A stretch of DNA of 51,720 nucleotides. It comes from Flavobacteriia bacterium. Its GTDB lineage: Bacteria; Bacteroidota; Bacteroidia; Flavobacteriales_D; Crocinitomicaceae. The notes beneath the pieces are model-generated. The model had not been told where the DNA came from. It worked only from the letters and a program-made list of their open reading frames with translations, and did no database searches. Shown piece after piece: positions 16,852-26,078 of this stretch (positions are counted from its first letter, which is position 1; each line of letters begins with the position of its first letter). The stretch lies in contig RFQZ01000018.1 in assembly GCA_009924735.1 (NCBI GenBank), forward strand, positions 1-51,720, written 5' to 3'. The translations under genes and the position numbers were made by a program.

Positions 16852-19579
16852 TAGCAGTCAAGCTTTTTTTCAATTCAAGTCCTCCGATCCCAAAAAATCC
16901 GAGTAGGAGTAAGATGGAGCCAAGCATGGAATACTTAGAACCCGTTATGTATGATTTCGGCTCAAAGGACCATGTAATCTCGTGTTTTCCTGCAGGAACT
17001 TCAGTCCCTCGAAGAATGTAATTCACACGATGGTAAGGAACTTCTTTTCCATCAATCTTACAGATCCAACCTTCGGGATAATAGATTTCACTGAATACAA
17101 CGAATCCCTTGTGTTTCGATTGGTATGCATAGGTTAACGCTTTGGTGGCATAGCGAGTTAAGCGAATTCTATCCATTGAATCGGTACCATAACTCGACGC
17201 TGGTTTCGCTTCGTCGGACGCCAAGTCAAGGATGGCTTCTGTTTTGGTATTCAATTTACCCAATCCCAACATGGCATCGTTGGCAGAATTTACCACTTTA
17301 AGGCGATTCACAAACCATGCATTTCCATTTGCGTTTGGATTTACTACCGGTATGTCTGAGCGCTTAAGAATCAAATACTTGGTGTTTAACATATTTAAAA
17401 TCTGACAAGAGTCTGCCAAGGTAGCCCCTGCGACTGAAATCGTATCGTATACTGCTTTTGCCTGCTCTTGGGTGATTCCCATGGTTTGTGCATACCCTTG
17501 TAACTTCGCCATTTTGAACGCACCAATGCTTTGGTTGGCTTTTTGGATTTCGGATTGGATGTAAAAATCTACCAATTGCTGGTATCTTTTCAACTTTGCA
17601 CCGTGATAGCCCCCAATGGATTTATGAAAAAAGCAGGTTACCGTTTCATTGAAAGGATTGTCAAAGGAGAACACACGGTAATTTGAATTCAGTTGCAACG
17701 CTGTGAATTGTGCAAACACATTGCTCACCTCTGAAGGTTGGTTGGTGTACAATCCCGCTTCCGCATATTTAGCAGAAACGTCAGATGCTTTTTGACCAAA
17801 ATTGGGAATGTTTTTTTCTTCGTTTTGCAAGATGGCAAAATCCGCTTTGTCCGGCATGTAAGGAATTTCACCTTCGGTGATGTCTTCGTACTTTTCATAG
17901 GTCATTCCATCCCCTTCATTGTTAAGGTAGCGTTTTGCGATGGAAATTTCATCAATGCTTACAAAGAGTCCAATGGCTGTCAACCAGACGAAAGGCTTGG
18001 CCTTGGTCATTAACGATAACAAAAGCATCAATCCTGTGAGGACGAAAAACACGACGGTTCTTCCAGCGTCGTTTCGGTAGATGACTTCTCTGACATGAAT
18101 CAACTCAGCTTTTAAACCTTGGATCATGGTGGCCTGTGATGGATCTTTGGATTGCGTTACAGCATCGTTAAACTGTTTGGTTTCATCTGCGGTAATGAAA
18201 TTCCCTGAAATAGAGGGTACCAAAAACAAAACAATTCCGATAACAGCGACCCCACCGATTACACCATAATGGAATTTTTTGGTTCCTTCCAACGGTTCTT
18301 TTTTTACGAGCTTGTCCAACAGCAACATCGCCATTAATGGAACGATGACTTGCATGATCACAAGAATCATTTTTGAATCACGGAACTTGTTGTACATCGG
18401 AAAGTGGTCAATGAACCAAAAATTCACCCCTCCTGTTTTCGCAGAAAGCAACACGCACAAAATGGACAAAGCAAGTACAGGGAAACGAAGGGTGTCTTTA
18501 ACCAAGAACAAGCTTACCAAAAACAGGAACATGGCTACCGCACCGAGGTAAATGGCTCCGCCGCTGAACAGCTGCCCCCCCCAATAATGGTTTGACTGAG
18601 AAATTTGCTGGCTGTAGTTTAGATCGCGAACCGCCTCCATTGCGCTCTCATCATTTCCAATGGGCTCGGCATTCCCTCCTTTGGCATTGGGAATAAAAAG
18701 CGAAAGCGCTTCTTTTGGCCCAAAATTGTATTCTAAAATATAGCTTTTATCCAATCCTGACTTCGCTTTGGTTTCTTTTTTTGTCCCTTTCGGTACAACT
18801 GAAATGTCAGAATCTCCACGCGTAGAATATTTTGAATAAGCGTAGGTGGTCATGAGGTTACTTGCCGACGGAAGTACGGCCAACCCTGTCGCCAAAAGCA
18901 ATGCGCCGGTAATTTTAAGCAGTCCCATGTATTGTTTTTCGACCAACAATCGAATGCCTTCTGCGAGGGCAACAACGCCAAGAAGTATAAACAAATAATA
19001 GGTGATTTGAAGGTGATTTGCACTGATGTTCAGCGAGAGAAAGAAGGCAAAAACGATGCTTCCCCAAAGCCATTTTCCACGGGTAGCCAACAGGAGTCCA
19101 CCTAAGGTTGGCGCCATGTATGCAACGGCATTCACCTTGGTAAGATGTCCAGCGCCGAGGTAGAGAATGTTAAACGAAGCAAACCCAAAAGCAATGGAAC
19201 CCACGATGGCTACCCATGGATTTAACTTCATGCAAAGCCCCATAATGTAAAATCCAAGCATCATGACAAACAAAATCCCAACCGGAGTGGGTAAACCAAG
19301 ACGGAGGACTTCTGCCACGCGAACCATGTAATTCCCTTTGTGAATCATACTGATTTGGTAAGCAGGCATACCGCTGAACATGGTGTTGGTCCACATGGCT
19401 TCTTCGCCATTCATCAAGCGATAATCTGTAATCTCTTTAGATGCACCTTGGTACTGTTTCACATCTGATTGCTTCAATTGTTTTCCCTCCCAAACTGGAG
19501 AGAAGTAAACGCTGGCAAAAAGGATAAAAACCCCAATGGCTGCGATGTGGGGGAGGATATTTTTAAGGTTGAATTTCAT
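16838..19579 (-). CDS. YfhO family large membrane protein
   Basis: This 913-residue integral membrane protein begins MKFNLKNILPHIAAIGVFILF and continues with FSPVWEGKQLKQSD and MFSGMPAYQIS, landmarks of the YfhO family in Bacteroidota. At least ten hydrophobic segments are visible in the first 550 residues, then a large extracytoplasmic region (about 560-870) and a last helix (about 885-905). Bacillus YfhO belongs to the GT-C type glycosyltransferases and decorates lipoteichoic acid; the acceptor in Bacteroidota is not established. It is transcribed alone, with a weak -7 variant (TAACTTTA at 19597-19604, minus strand) upstream. Its last codons sit in a bidirectional terminator. Confidence 0.85.
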   Translation of the reverse strand: MKFNLKNILPHIAAIGVFILFASVYFSPVWEGKQLKQSDVKQYQGASKEITDYRLMNGEEAMWTNTMFSGMPAYQISMIHKGNYMVRVAEVLRLGLPTPVGILFVMMLGFYIMGLCMKLNPWVAIVGSIAFGFASFNILYLGAGHLTKVNAVAYMAPTLGGLLLATRGKWLWGSIVFAFFLSLNISANHLQITYYLFILLGVVALAEGIRLLVEKQYMGLLKITGALLLATGLAVLPSASNLMTTYAYSKYSTRGDSDISVVPKGTKKETKAKSGLDKSYILEYNFGPKEALSLFIPNAKGGNAEPIGNDESAMEAVRDLNYSQQISQSNHYWGGQLFSGGAIYLGAVAMFLFLVSLFLVKDTLRFPVLALSILCVLLSAKTGGVNFWFIDHFPMYNKFRDSKMILVIMQVIVPLMAMLLLDKLVKKEPLEGTKKFHYGVIGGVAVIGIVLFLVPSISGNFITADETKQFNDAVTQSKDPSQATMIQGLKAELIHVREVIYRNDAGRTVVFFVLTGLMLLLSLMTKAKPFVWLTAIGLFVSIDEISIAKRYLNNEGDGMTYEKYEDITEGEIPYMPDKADFAILQNEEKNIPNFGQKASDVSAKYAEAGLYTNQPSEVSNVFAQFTALQLNSNYRVFSFDNPFNETVTCFFHKSIGGYHGAKLKRYQQLVDFYIQSEIQKANQSIGAFKMAKLQGYAQTMGITQEQAKAVYDTISVAGATLADSCQILNMLNTKYLILKRSDIPVVNPNANGNAWFVNRLKVVNSANDAMLGLGKLNTKTEAILDLASDEAKPASSYGTDSMDRIRLTRYATKALTYAYQSKHKGFVVFSEIYYPEGWICKIDGKEVPYHRVNYILRGTEVPAGKHEITWSFEPKSYITGSKYSMLGSILLLLGFFGIGGLELKKSLTAKKQD

Positions 19580-19609
19580 GGTTGATTTTTGGATTCTAAA
19601 GTTACATTT

Positions 19610-20773
19610 CTATTTTGGATTGGCATAACGCTCTACATCGGCTTTTTTAATTTCTTCATCACAAAGGATAACCAAACGTTCTAAGACATTGCGCAGTTCG
19701 CGTATGTTCCCTGTCCAATCTACTTTTTGCAGTGCTGCAATTCCCGAAGGGTCAATGGATTTCTTGGGAATGCCTTGTTCATTGCATACAATTGAAATGA
19801 AATGTTCTGCCAACAAAGGAATGTCTTCAATGCGGTCATTTAGGCTGGGGACGTGAATGGGAATTACCGCCAAGCGATGATACAAATCTTCTCGAAACCT
19901 GGATTCGCTAATTTCTTTTCTCAGGTCTTTGTTGGTTGCCGCAATGATTCTGCAGTCTACTTTTACATCTTTCTCCCCTCCTACCCTTTGAATCGAATTT
20001 TCTTGAAGTGCGCGCAAAACTTTGGCCTGTGCGCTTAGGGACATGTCACCGATTTCATCCAAGAATAGGGTACCTCCTGAGGCCAATTCAAATTTCCCTT
20101 TCTTATCCTTAACCGCACTTGTAAAAGCTCCTTTTTCGTGACCAAACAACTCACTTTCAATTAACTCTGAAGGAATCGCAGCACAGTTCACTTCTACAAA
20201 GGGTCCTTTTGCGCGGTTAGACAAATCGTGAAGGGAGCGAGCGACCAATTCCTTCCCACTGCCATTGGGACCGGTGATAAGGACACGGGCATCAGAGGGG
20301 GCTACCTTCTGCACCATGGCTTGGATGTCCAAGATGGGTTTTGAATTCCCGACAATGGATGAACCCTTGATTTTTTTCAGGGTTGTACGCAAAGCTACAT
20401 TTGAAAGTACGAGTTGGTTTTTTTCAGAGACATGTTTAAGAGAAACGAGGATCCTGTTTAGGTTCAATGGTTTTTCAATAAAATCATAGGCGCCTAACTT
20501 CAGTGCCTTCACAGCGGTTTCGATGGTGCCATGACCTGACATCACGATGATTTGAACTTCATTGCCTTTGTCTTGGAGCTCTTGCATGAGGGCAAGCCCG
20601 TCCATCTGGGGCATTTTAAGGTCGCAAAAAAGAACATCGAAAGCGGTTTTTTCAATTTTCTTTAGGGCATCCAATCCATCTTCAGCCTCTTCCACTTGAT
20701 GACCTTCCAATTCAATCACATCGCGCAAAGCTCTTCGAATGGAACGATCGTCATCCGTAATTAAAATTCTCAT
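19610..20773 (-). CDS. NtrC-family sigma-54 response regulator lacking a DNA-binding domain
   Basis: The 387-residue protein has an N-terminal receiver domain (LITDDD near the start, phosphoacceptor Asp in [13 protein letters not shown], then [11 protein letters not shown] and EKP) and an AAA+ sigma-54 interaction domain with Walker [22 protein letters not shown], Walker [13 protein letters not shown] and an R-finger region. The sigma-54 contact loop reads GAFTSA (residues 215-220) where GAFTGA is canonical. The protein ends soon after the AAA+ lid ([10 protein letters not shown]), leaving no room for the usual Fis-type helix-turn-helix, so it may act from solution as described for Helicobacter FlgR. 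No histidine kinase lies nearby. It overlaps pcm by four bases. Confidence 0.9.
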   Translation of the reverse strand: MRILITDDDRSIRRALRDVIELEGHQVEEAEDGLDALKKIEKTAFDVLFCDLKMPQMDGLALMQELQDKGNEVQIIVMSGHGTIETAVKALKLGAYDFIEKPLNLNRILVSLKHVSEKNQLVLSNVALRTTLKKIKGSSIVGNSKPILDIQAMVQKVAPSDARVLITGPNGSGKELVARSLHDLSNRAKGPFVEVNCAAIPSELIESELFGHEKGAFTSAVKDKKGKFELASGGTLFLDEIGDMSLSAQAKVLRALQENSIQRVGGEKDVKVDCRIIAATNKDLRKEISESRFREDLYHRLAVIPIHVPSLNDRIEDIPLLAEHFISIVCNEQGIPKKSIDPSGIAALQKVDWTGNIRELRNVLERLVILCDEEIKKADVERYANPK

Positions 20774-21441
20774 GGTTTTTTATTTTCGATGTCAACCGTA
20801 CGTTCCAACATGGGGACAAATTTAAAGGTGCCCAATTCTTGAAGGGTGTATTCGGTTTCATTTTGACGGACAATTTTAAGCATTTTTTGCTCAACCCCTT
20901 CTCCTACGGGAATCACCATCGTTCCTCCAACCTTTAATTGAAGCTTGAGTTCATTGGGGATTTCAGGGGCACCACAGGTTACCAATATTTTATCGAAAGG
21001 CGCATAACTTGGCCAACCTCGGTAACCGTCACCGAATCGCAAACGGGCATCGTAATTCAAAAACTTCATCATTTGTGCAGCCTTAAAATGCAAATCTTGG
21101 TGCCGTTCTATGGAATACACTTTCGCTCCTAATGCACACAAAATGGCCGTTTGAAATCCGGAACCTGTACCTATTTCTAGGATTTTATCTTTCGGCTTCA
21201 CCTCCAACAATTGGGTTTGAAAAGCTACGGTATATGGGTGAGAGATGGTTTGACCAGAACCAATTTGAAAAGCAGCATTCGTATAGGCCATTCCATCAAG
21301 CGCAAGGTCGAGGAAATAATGCCTTGGGACTTCGAAGAAGGCACGTAAAATTTCAGGGGAGTGGATACCCATTTTTTCAATTTCCTTGATAAGTAAATTT
21401 CGCTTTCCCTTATGTTTGTACGTATCCTTTAAATGCTCCAT
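20770..21441 (-). CDS. pcm: Protein-L-isoaspartate O-methyltransferase
   Basis: Pcm methylates L-isoaspartyl residues in aged proteins so that they can revert to aspartate. The 223-residue protein has DTYKHKGKRNLLIKEI near the N-terminus, VPRHYFL, the substrate-loop region IGSGQTISHPYTVAFQ, SAM motif I ILEIGTGSGFQTA and the closing VPMLERTV. A longer frame opens at a TTG at 21483, but a TAnnTTTG element (21471-21478) lies in that extension and the ATG at 21441 starts the conserved part. It overlaps the following sigma-54 regulator by four bases, so the two are probably one transcription unit. Confidence 0.92.
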   Translation of the reverse strand: MEHLKDTYKHKGKRNLLIKEIEKMGIHSPEILRAFFEVPRHYFLDLALDGMAYTNAAFQIGSGQTISHPYTVAFQTQLLEVKPKDKILEIGTGSGFQTAILCALGAKVYSIERHQDLHFKAAQMMKFLNYDARLRFGDGYRGWPSYAPFDKILVTCGAPEIPNELKLQLKVGGTMVIPVGEGVEQKMLKIVRQNETEYTLQELGTFKFVPMLERTVDIENKKP

Positions 21442-21470
21442 TTGATTCTTCTGCCCTATTTTTTTAAATT

Positions 21471-21478
21471 CAAAATTA
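21471..21478 (-). promoter_or_regulatory. Candidate -7 element (TAATTTTG) for pcm and the sigma-54 regulator
   Basis: The minus strand reads TAATTTTG, a full TAnnTTTG match, 29 bases before the pcm ATG. It lies in the in-frame extension upstream of that ATG, which supports the shorter start. It is divergent from the element at 21509-21516. Confidence 0.4.
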
Positions 21479-21508
21479 AACAAAGTCCAATGTTGAAGTG
21501 CTTTTACT

Positions 21509-21516
21509 TACCTTTG
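21509..21516 (+). promoter_or_regulatory. Candidate -7 element (TACCTTTG) for the epimerase gene
   Basis: TACCTTTG matches TAnnTTTG, 21 bases before the ATG at 21538. A TTG at 21493-21495 is only 13 bases upstream, short of the usual 17-23 base spacing. Confidence 0.4.
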
Positions 21517-21537
21517 TTTTGAACATTCTTTAGTGAA

Positions 21538-22509
21538 ATGAAAGTTTTGGTAACCGGCGGAGCAGGGTTTATTGGCTCAAATGTATGTGAAGCTCTGCTG
21601 ACAAAAGGGCATCAAGTGGTCTGTATGGACAATTTGCTTACAGGAAGCGAGCGAAACATAGCTCCCTTGCGAAATCATCCTTTTTTCGAATTCCAACTTG
21701 GAGACATCCGCGACCTCGATGCGTGTGACCGGGCCATTCAAGGTTGTGAAAAAGTCATCCATTTGGCTGCGTTGGGCTCTGTACCAAGATCCATCCAAGA
21801 CCCCTTAACAACGAATGCGATCAACATTGATGGGTTTTTAAATGTCATTCACGTGGCAAAAGAGCATGAGGTGAAGCGTTTTGTATTTGCCGCCAGCAGT
21901 TCAACCTATGGGGATTCAGCGGAATTGCCAAAAGTAGAAGATCGAATCGGAAAACCTTTATCGCCCTATGCGGTCACGAAATACGTCAACGAACTGTATG
22001 CGCATGTTTTTCATCAATCGTATGGACTCGAATACATCGGCTTGCGTTATTTCAATGTCTTTGGAAGAAACCAAGACCCTCAAGGTGCCTATGCTGCCGT
22101 GATTCCAAAATTTATTCAACAATTTCTCAGTGAAACATCGCCTGTAATCAATGGTGACGGTACCAACACAAGGGATTTTACCCACGTTGAAAATGTTGTT
22201 TCGGCAACACTTTTGGCACTGGAAACCGATCACAAAAGCGCTGCAAACCAAATTTACAATGTTGCCTTCGGAAGCAGTACCACCTTGATAGAATTGGCGG
22301 AAATGATCCAAAAAACGCTTTCCGAAAGAAAACCCACCCTTCAAATTCCTGAGCTAACCTTTGGTCCCAACCGACCTGGCGACATTCCCCATTCCCATGC
22401 GTCGATTGAGAAAATTCAAAAACTTCTCGGCTACGTTCCACATGTTTCTGTCGAAACAGGCATACAAAAGACAGTGGATTGGTTTTTAACCCAATACATT
22501 CAATTGTAA
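21538..22509 (+). CDS. NAD-dependent sugar epimerase (UDP-GlcNAc 4-epimerase type, WbpP-like)
   Basis: The 323-residue extended SDR protein has VTGGAGFIGSNVCEALL, CMDNLLTGSERN, HLAALGSVPRSIQDP, FAASSSTYGD, the catalytic YAVTKY pair and LRYFNVFGRNQDP. The GSVPRSI and NVFGxxQDP segments resemble WbpP-type enzymes that interconvert UDP-GlcNAc and UDP-GalNAc (and their uronic forms) more than short UDP-glucose epimerases. The product would feed polysaccharide or O-antigen synthesis. It is followed 11 bases later by an orphan response regulator, probably in the same transcript. Confidence 0.85.
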   Translation: MKVLVTGGAGFIGSNVCEALLTKGHQVVCMDNLLTGSERNIAPLRNHPFFEFQLGDIRDLDACDRAIQGCEKVIHLAALGSVPRSIQDPLTTNAINIDGFLNVIHVAKEHEVKRFVFAASSSTYGDSAELPKVEDRIGKPLSPYAVTKYVNELYAHVFHQSYGLEYIGLRYFNVFGRNQDPQGAYAAVIPKFIQQFLSETSPVINGDGTNTRDFTHVENVVSATLLALETDHKSAANQIYNVAFGSSTTLIELAEMIQKTLSERKPTLQIPELTFGPNRPGDIPHSHASIEKIQKLLGYVPHVSVETGIQKTVDWFLTQYIQL

Positions 22510-22520
22510 ATCCTAACCGG

Positions 22521-23270
22521 ATGGAAAAGGATTCTTCAAAAATTAAAATCGCCCTTGTCGAAGACCACGAAGTGGTAAGAAATGCCCTTGCAAAAATGCT
22601 TGCAGAAGTTCCAAATTTTGACTTTGTATTTGAAGCAGAGCATGGTCAAGATTTCCTCGATCAACTGAAGACAAAGCCCATTGATGTCGTTCTCTTAGAT
22701 TTGGAAATGCCTATTTTAGACGGAATTGAGACGCTAAAGGCACTCAAAAAACAAGCGTCAACGGTTAAAGTCATCATGTTAAGCATGCACAATGATTTAG
22801 ACATTATTTTTGAGTTGCTTTCCATGGGGGCAGGTGCCTACTTGCTTAAAAATTGTTCCACAAAGGAAACGATAGAAGCCATCACCATGCTTCATACAGA
22901 TGGAAAATACTCGAATTTCATCATGAATGAGGCTGTGATAAACACACTTGCCAGCGAACGTAAAACTCAGAATGGGATGAAGCATTTGGAACTAAGTGCG
23001 CGCGACATGAAGGTTCTGTCTTTAATTTGTGATGGCTTCACAAGCAATTTTATTGCAGATGCGATTTCCACGTCCAAGAAAAATGTGGACTTCATTCGCT
23101 CCCAAATCATGAAGAAGATGAACGTCAAAACCGCCAATGAACTCATGCGAATGAGCATCCTTCATGGACTCTACACGCCACGGTCTAACAAAGAAATCGA
23201 ATTAGAAAAGGAAAATGTTTTGCTTGCAAGGCGAATCAAGCGGACGGAGGGCTTGAAATCGAAATTGTAG
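22521..23270 (+). CDS. NarL/LuxR-type response regulator
   Basis: The 249-residue protein has a receiver domain (ALVEDHEVVRNAL; phosphoacceptor Asp in VVLLDLEMPILDG; MLSMH; YLLKN) and a LuxR-type helix-turn-helix (LSARDMKVLSLICDGFTSNFI, then IADAISTSKKNVDFI) followed by a charged C-terminal tail of about 40 residues. I start at the ATG at 22521 (MEKDSSKIKIALVEDH); the frame stays open upstream inside the epimerase gene. No histidine kinase is adjacent, so the signal is unknown. The position 11 bases after the epimerase suggests co-transcription. Confidence 0.88.
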   Translation: MEKDSSKIKIALVEDHEVVRNALAKMLAEVPNFDFVFEAEHGQDFLDQLKTKPIDVVLLDLEMPILDGIETLKALKKQASTVKVIMLSMHNDLDIIFELLSMGAGAYLLKNCSTKETIEAITMLHTDGKYSNFIMNEAVINTLASERKTQNGMKHLELSARDMKVLSLICDGFTSNFIADAISTSKKNVDFIRSQIMKKMNVKTANELMRMSILHGLYTPRSNKEIELEKENVLLARRIKRTEGLKSKL

Positions 23271-23291
23271 ACCACACCTTTAATTCAGGAT

Positions 23292-24056
23292 TCAACCCAA
23301 CAGTTTCACATGAACGGGACAGTGATCCGAACCCATCACTTGGGTTAAAATGGAAGCTTCACCAACCAACGGCATCATGGCTTTTGAAGCAAGGAAATAA
23401 TCAATTCTCCATCCAATGTTATTGGCCCTGGCACCTGCTCGGTAACTCCACCAAGAATATTCAATTTTAGAAGGGTTCAAATATCTATAGGTGTCGTGAA
23501 AACCTGCCGCAACAAATGCATTCATCCCATCAATTTCCTCCTGCATGTATCCTGCAGCCTTGTTGTAATTTTCCTTGGGACGAGAAAGATCCATGGGTTG
23601 ATGCGCCACATTGAAATCTCCACAAACCAACACAGGTTTCGTTTGCTCCAACTCCTTTAAGTACGCTAAAAAGTCGCGGTCCCACGATTGACGATAAGGC
23701 AACCTCGCCAATTCACTCCCCGAGTTAGGCACATATACCGTAACCAAAAAAAACGACGGATACTCAGCACAAACCACACGCCCCTCATGGTCATGTTCCG
23801 GAATTTGCATGTCGTACGATATGCTTAGCGGATTTTCTTTGGTTAGGATTGCGGTACCCGAATACCCTTTTCTCTCTGCTTCATTGGCAAAAATGTGATA
23901 ACCTTCCAAGGGAATCAGCGCTTCTTTGACCTGGGCGACCGTTGCTTTGGTTTCTTGTAGGCAAATGATGTCAGGCTGCAAGGCTTGCATATCCTGAATA
24001 AATGTTTTAGAGGAAATCGCTCGAATTCCGTTGACGTTGAAAGATAATATATTCAT
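23292..24056 (-). CDS. xth: Exodeoxyribonuclease III (ExoIII/XthA-type AP endonuclease)
   Basis: This enzyme cuts DNA at abasic sites in base-excision repair and degrades one strand from blunt ends. The 254-residue protein has the family motifs LSFNVNGIRA, CLQETKAT (catalytic Glu), TVYVPNSG, CGDFNVAH, RIDYFLAS and the final MGSDHCPV with the catalytic Asp-His. The ATG at 24056 overlaps the stop of the small upstream gene by one base (TGATG); an upstream in-frame TTG at 24059 is less likely. It is the last gene of a four-gene operon that otherwise codes for envelope proteins. Confidence 0.93.
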   Translation of the reverse strand: MNILSFNVNGIRAISSKTFIQDMQALQPDIICLQETKATVAQVKEALIPLEGYHIFANEAERKGYSGTAILTKENPLSISYDMQIPEHDHEGRVVCAEYPSFFLVTVYVPNSGSELARLPYRQSWDRDFLAYLKELEQTKPVLVCGDFNVAHQPMDLSRPKENYNKAAGYMQEEIDGMNAFVAAGFHDTYRYLNPSKIEYSWWSYRAGARANNIGWRIDYFLASKAMMPLVGEASILTQVMGSDHCPVHVKLLG

Positions 24057-24256
24057 CAAAATTGATTTTTAATTTGTTCCCATACCCTTGAAAAAAAAGT
24101 TCCCGACCTGTTTTCCAATTCACTGTCTAACATTCCATCTTCGATCACCCTTGTCTTGGACTTGTATTTTACCCAACGAAGTATGAGGTAGACAAAAATC
24201 ACAAAAAAAAGGATGGCAACGATGATAAAACGATAGCCAAATAAAAAAAACTCCAT
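24056..24256 (-). CDS. Small single-helix membrane protein, unknown function
   Basis: A 66-residue frame starts MEFFLFGYRFIIVAILFFVI. One long membrane helix covers about residues 8-27, followed by a basic stretch (RWVKYKSKTR) that predicts a cytosolic C-terminal part of about 40 residues. I do not recognise a family. It is likely to be real because its start overlaps the stop of the GIN lipoprotein by one base and its stop overlaps the exonuclease III start by one base, with no spare bases on either side. It may help couple translation along the operon. Confidence 0.65.
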   Translation of the reverse strand: MEFFLFGYRFIIVAILFFVIFVYLILRWVKYKSKTRVIEDGMLDSELENRSGTFFSRVWEQIKNQF

Positions 24257-24990
24257 TAATTTCTATTTATAAGTTCACCTTTTCCATAGCGCGACAAAAA
24301 GATGGTTGAAGGAAATCCAACATACTCTATGTTCCCTACCCCATTGATTTCTGCTTTCAAGGGTATCCCAGAGGCTTTCACCTTTTGAGGCCTTGAAGAA
24401 CTTGAAATCACGTTTAACATGCCTTGGGTTTCCAAATGTTGGCAATCAAAACATCCATCTCCGGAAATTTGCATTTTGGTCGTAACTGCTTTTCCTGACA
24501 ATTTTAAATCTCCCCAACCATTCGTATTCACGGCATTAACATCCAATGCATCAATACAAACGTCCATGCTCCCACCGCCATCTTTTAAGGTCAAGGTTAG
24601 GTAGTCCGTTTTCAAGGTGTCCTCAGTCGTCAAAGTCTCCGTTCCTTCATAGAGGATGTTTATCAATTTGGTGTAATGTATTTCAACTTTCACGGTTGCG
24701 TAATGCCTTAAATAATTGCATTTGTTATGATTGGAAAGGGTCAACAATCCATCGGTAGATTCTATCGTAATAAAATTCAGCAGGTTTTCCCCACCCCGAA
24801 TCACAACCTTATCTGTTGAATCCTGAATCAAGACATATTCAATGTGTTCCTTCAAAAAGAGCCGGTCAAAATTCTGTACAGTTACCATACGCTCCGCCAT
24901 TCCCCCCGATTTCTTGAGACAAGACCGATCTTCTGGTTTTTTGCATGCAAAAAGAAAGGCGATTCCAAAAATTAAGGATAGATACTTCAT
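24256..24990 (-). CDS. GIN-domain (DUF2807) lipoprotein
   Basis: The 244-residue protein has a lipoprotein signal (MKYLSLIFGIAFLFAC, lipidated C16) followed by CKKPED, and a body of repeating beta-helix-like strands (LTLKDGGGSMDVCIDAL, NTNGWGDLKLSG, ISGDGCFDC, INGVGNIEYVG). This is the pattern of the GIN/DUF2807 putative autotransporter-head domain, common in Bacteroidota envelopes. The molecular role is not established. Charged residues after the cysteine could direct it to the outer membrane surface. It overlaps the PagL-like gene by four bases and the small membrane gene by one. Confidence 0.8.
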   Translation of the reverse strand: MKYLSLIFGIAFLFACKKPEDRSCLKKSGGMAERMVTVQNFDRLFLKEHIEYVLIQDSTDKVVIRGGENLLNFITIESTDGLLTLSNHNKCNYLRHYATVKVEIHYTKLINILYEGTETLTTEDTLKTDYLTLTLKDGGGSMDVCIDALDVNAVNTNGWGDLKLSGKAVTTKMQISGDGCFDCQHLETQGMLNVISSSSRPQKVKASGIPLKAEINGVGNIEYVGFPSTIFLSRYGKGELINRN

Positions 24991-26072
24991 TTTTTTCGAT
25001 AGTTAAAGGTATAACCAATGCCATATTCCAAATAATCCGCACGAGCCCAATGGGTTTTGAGTGTAAAGTTCAAAATCAATCCATTTTTCAAGAAATACCT
25101 ACAACCAATCCTGTGGTATAATTTATCCTCAGGGTGGTATTTATCACGGATGTATGCACCCATGCCAAATACAAAATGGAAACGATCCAAAGGCACGAGG
25201 TAGGCAGAATAAATTCCCATTTGAACGATGTCTAGCTGTGATTTTTCTACCAAGGGTTGATAGCCCATGATTGCTTGTTTGGATATCAAGTCAACATCCA
25301 ATTCCAATCCCGAGCGGTGGTTAAAAAACCTTTTCGCCGAAAAATTCAGGGCATAAACGGGATAGCGTTTTCCTCCGATGGGCATGTTTTGTTTTGCTGA
25401 CAGTATTCCGGTAATGCTGTAAAGCCATCTGTCGTAAGGCAGTGTCATTTCAAGCTTCGTTGCTTTTTCTTTTTCAATTGGGACAAGGGTTCTGGCATAT
25501 CCTAAGGAAACGAAAGGCATGTTAATTCCGAAATTCGGAACTTTGAAGGCAGCATTGCTAAAATGGGTGATGTCCAATCCAATGTTTACCGAATTCTTCC
25601 CAAAAAAATAGGTGCTTTTAACGGCAAGACACATCATGCCTAAAAGCTTGGTGGATACCGCTACATTTTTTGGATTCAACAGGGGATCATATACCTTGGA
25701 TGTATGCCCCATTCCGAACCCAAGCTTAAAATCCATCCGGTAATTTTTCACAGACACCATGGGCAATTCAGCGAATCCGTAGGTACCCAGATAATTTCCC
25801 AATAAGAGGTTGTTGCCAACAGAGCCATAGAACACAGTAAATCCATAGCTTGGGTATTTGTAAAACTTTTGGTATTCCTTACTTCCTCGAGACCGTAAAA
25901 CATAACTCAATTCTCCTGCGTAACCCAACTCTCTTGGCATGTGTGCCATCACCCCTCTATGAGCCGCTAAAAAACCGACTTTTTGCCTATACTCAATGGC
26001 TTTTTCAAATTTAGGCTGACCTAAAAAGTTGAAAACCAAACATAAAAACAGGAATCCGAAGCACCCTTTCAT
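24987..26072 (-). CDS. PagL-like lipid A deacylase / acyloxyacyl hydrolase family outer-membrane protein
   Basis: The protein (361 residues from the ATG at 26072) begins with a signal peptide (MKGCFGFLFLCLVFNFLG). It contains LDITHFSNAAFKVPNFGIN with H170 and S172, the arrangement of the PagL active site (H-x-S-N, then P-N). PagL removes the 3-O-linked acyl chain of lipid A in the outer membrane. The remainder is rich in alternating aromatic residues as expected for beta strands and ends in a strand-like YLEYGIGYTFNYRKK. It is more than twice the length of Pseudomonas PagL, matching the long Bacteroidota version. It heads a four-gene operon and diverges from mazG. A TTG three codons upstream is not used, given the promoter position. 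Confidence 0.82.
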   Translation of the reverse strand: MKGCFGFLFLCLVFNFLGQPKFEKAIEYRQKVGFLAAHRGVMAHMPRELGYAGELSYVLRSRGSKEYQKFYKYPSYGFTVFYGSVGNNLLLGNYLGTYGFAELPMVSVKNYRMDFKLGFGMGHTSKVYDPLLNPKNVAVSTKLLGMMCLAVKSTYFFGKNSVNIGLDITHFSNAAFKVPNFGINMPFVSLGYARTLVPIEKEKATKLEMTLPYDRWLYSITGILSAKQNMPIGGKRYPVYALNFSAKRFFNHRSGLELDVDLISKQAIMGYQPLVEKSQLDIVQMGIYSAYLVPLDRFHFVFGMGAYIRDKYHPEDKLYHRIGCRYFLKNGLILNFTLKTHWARADYLEYGIGYTFNYRKK

Positions 26073-26078
26073 TGCTAA

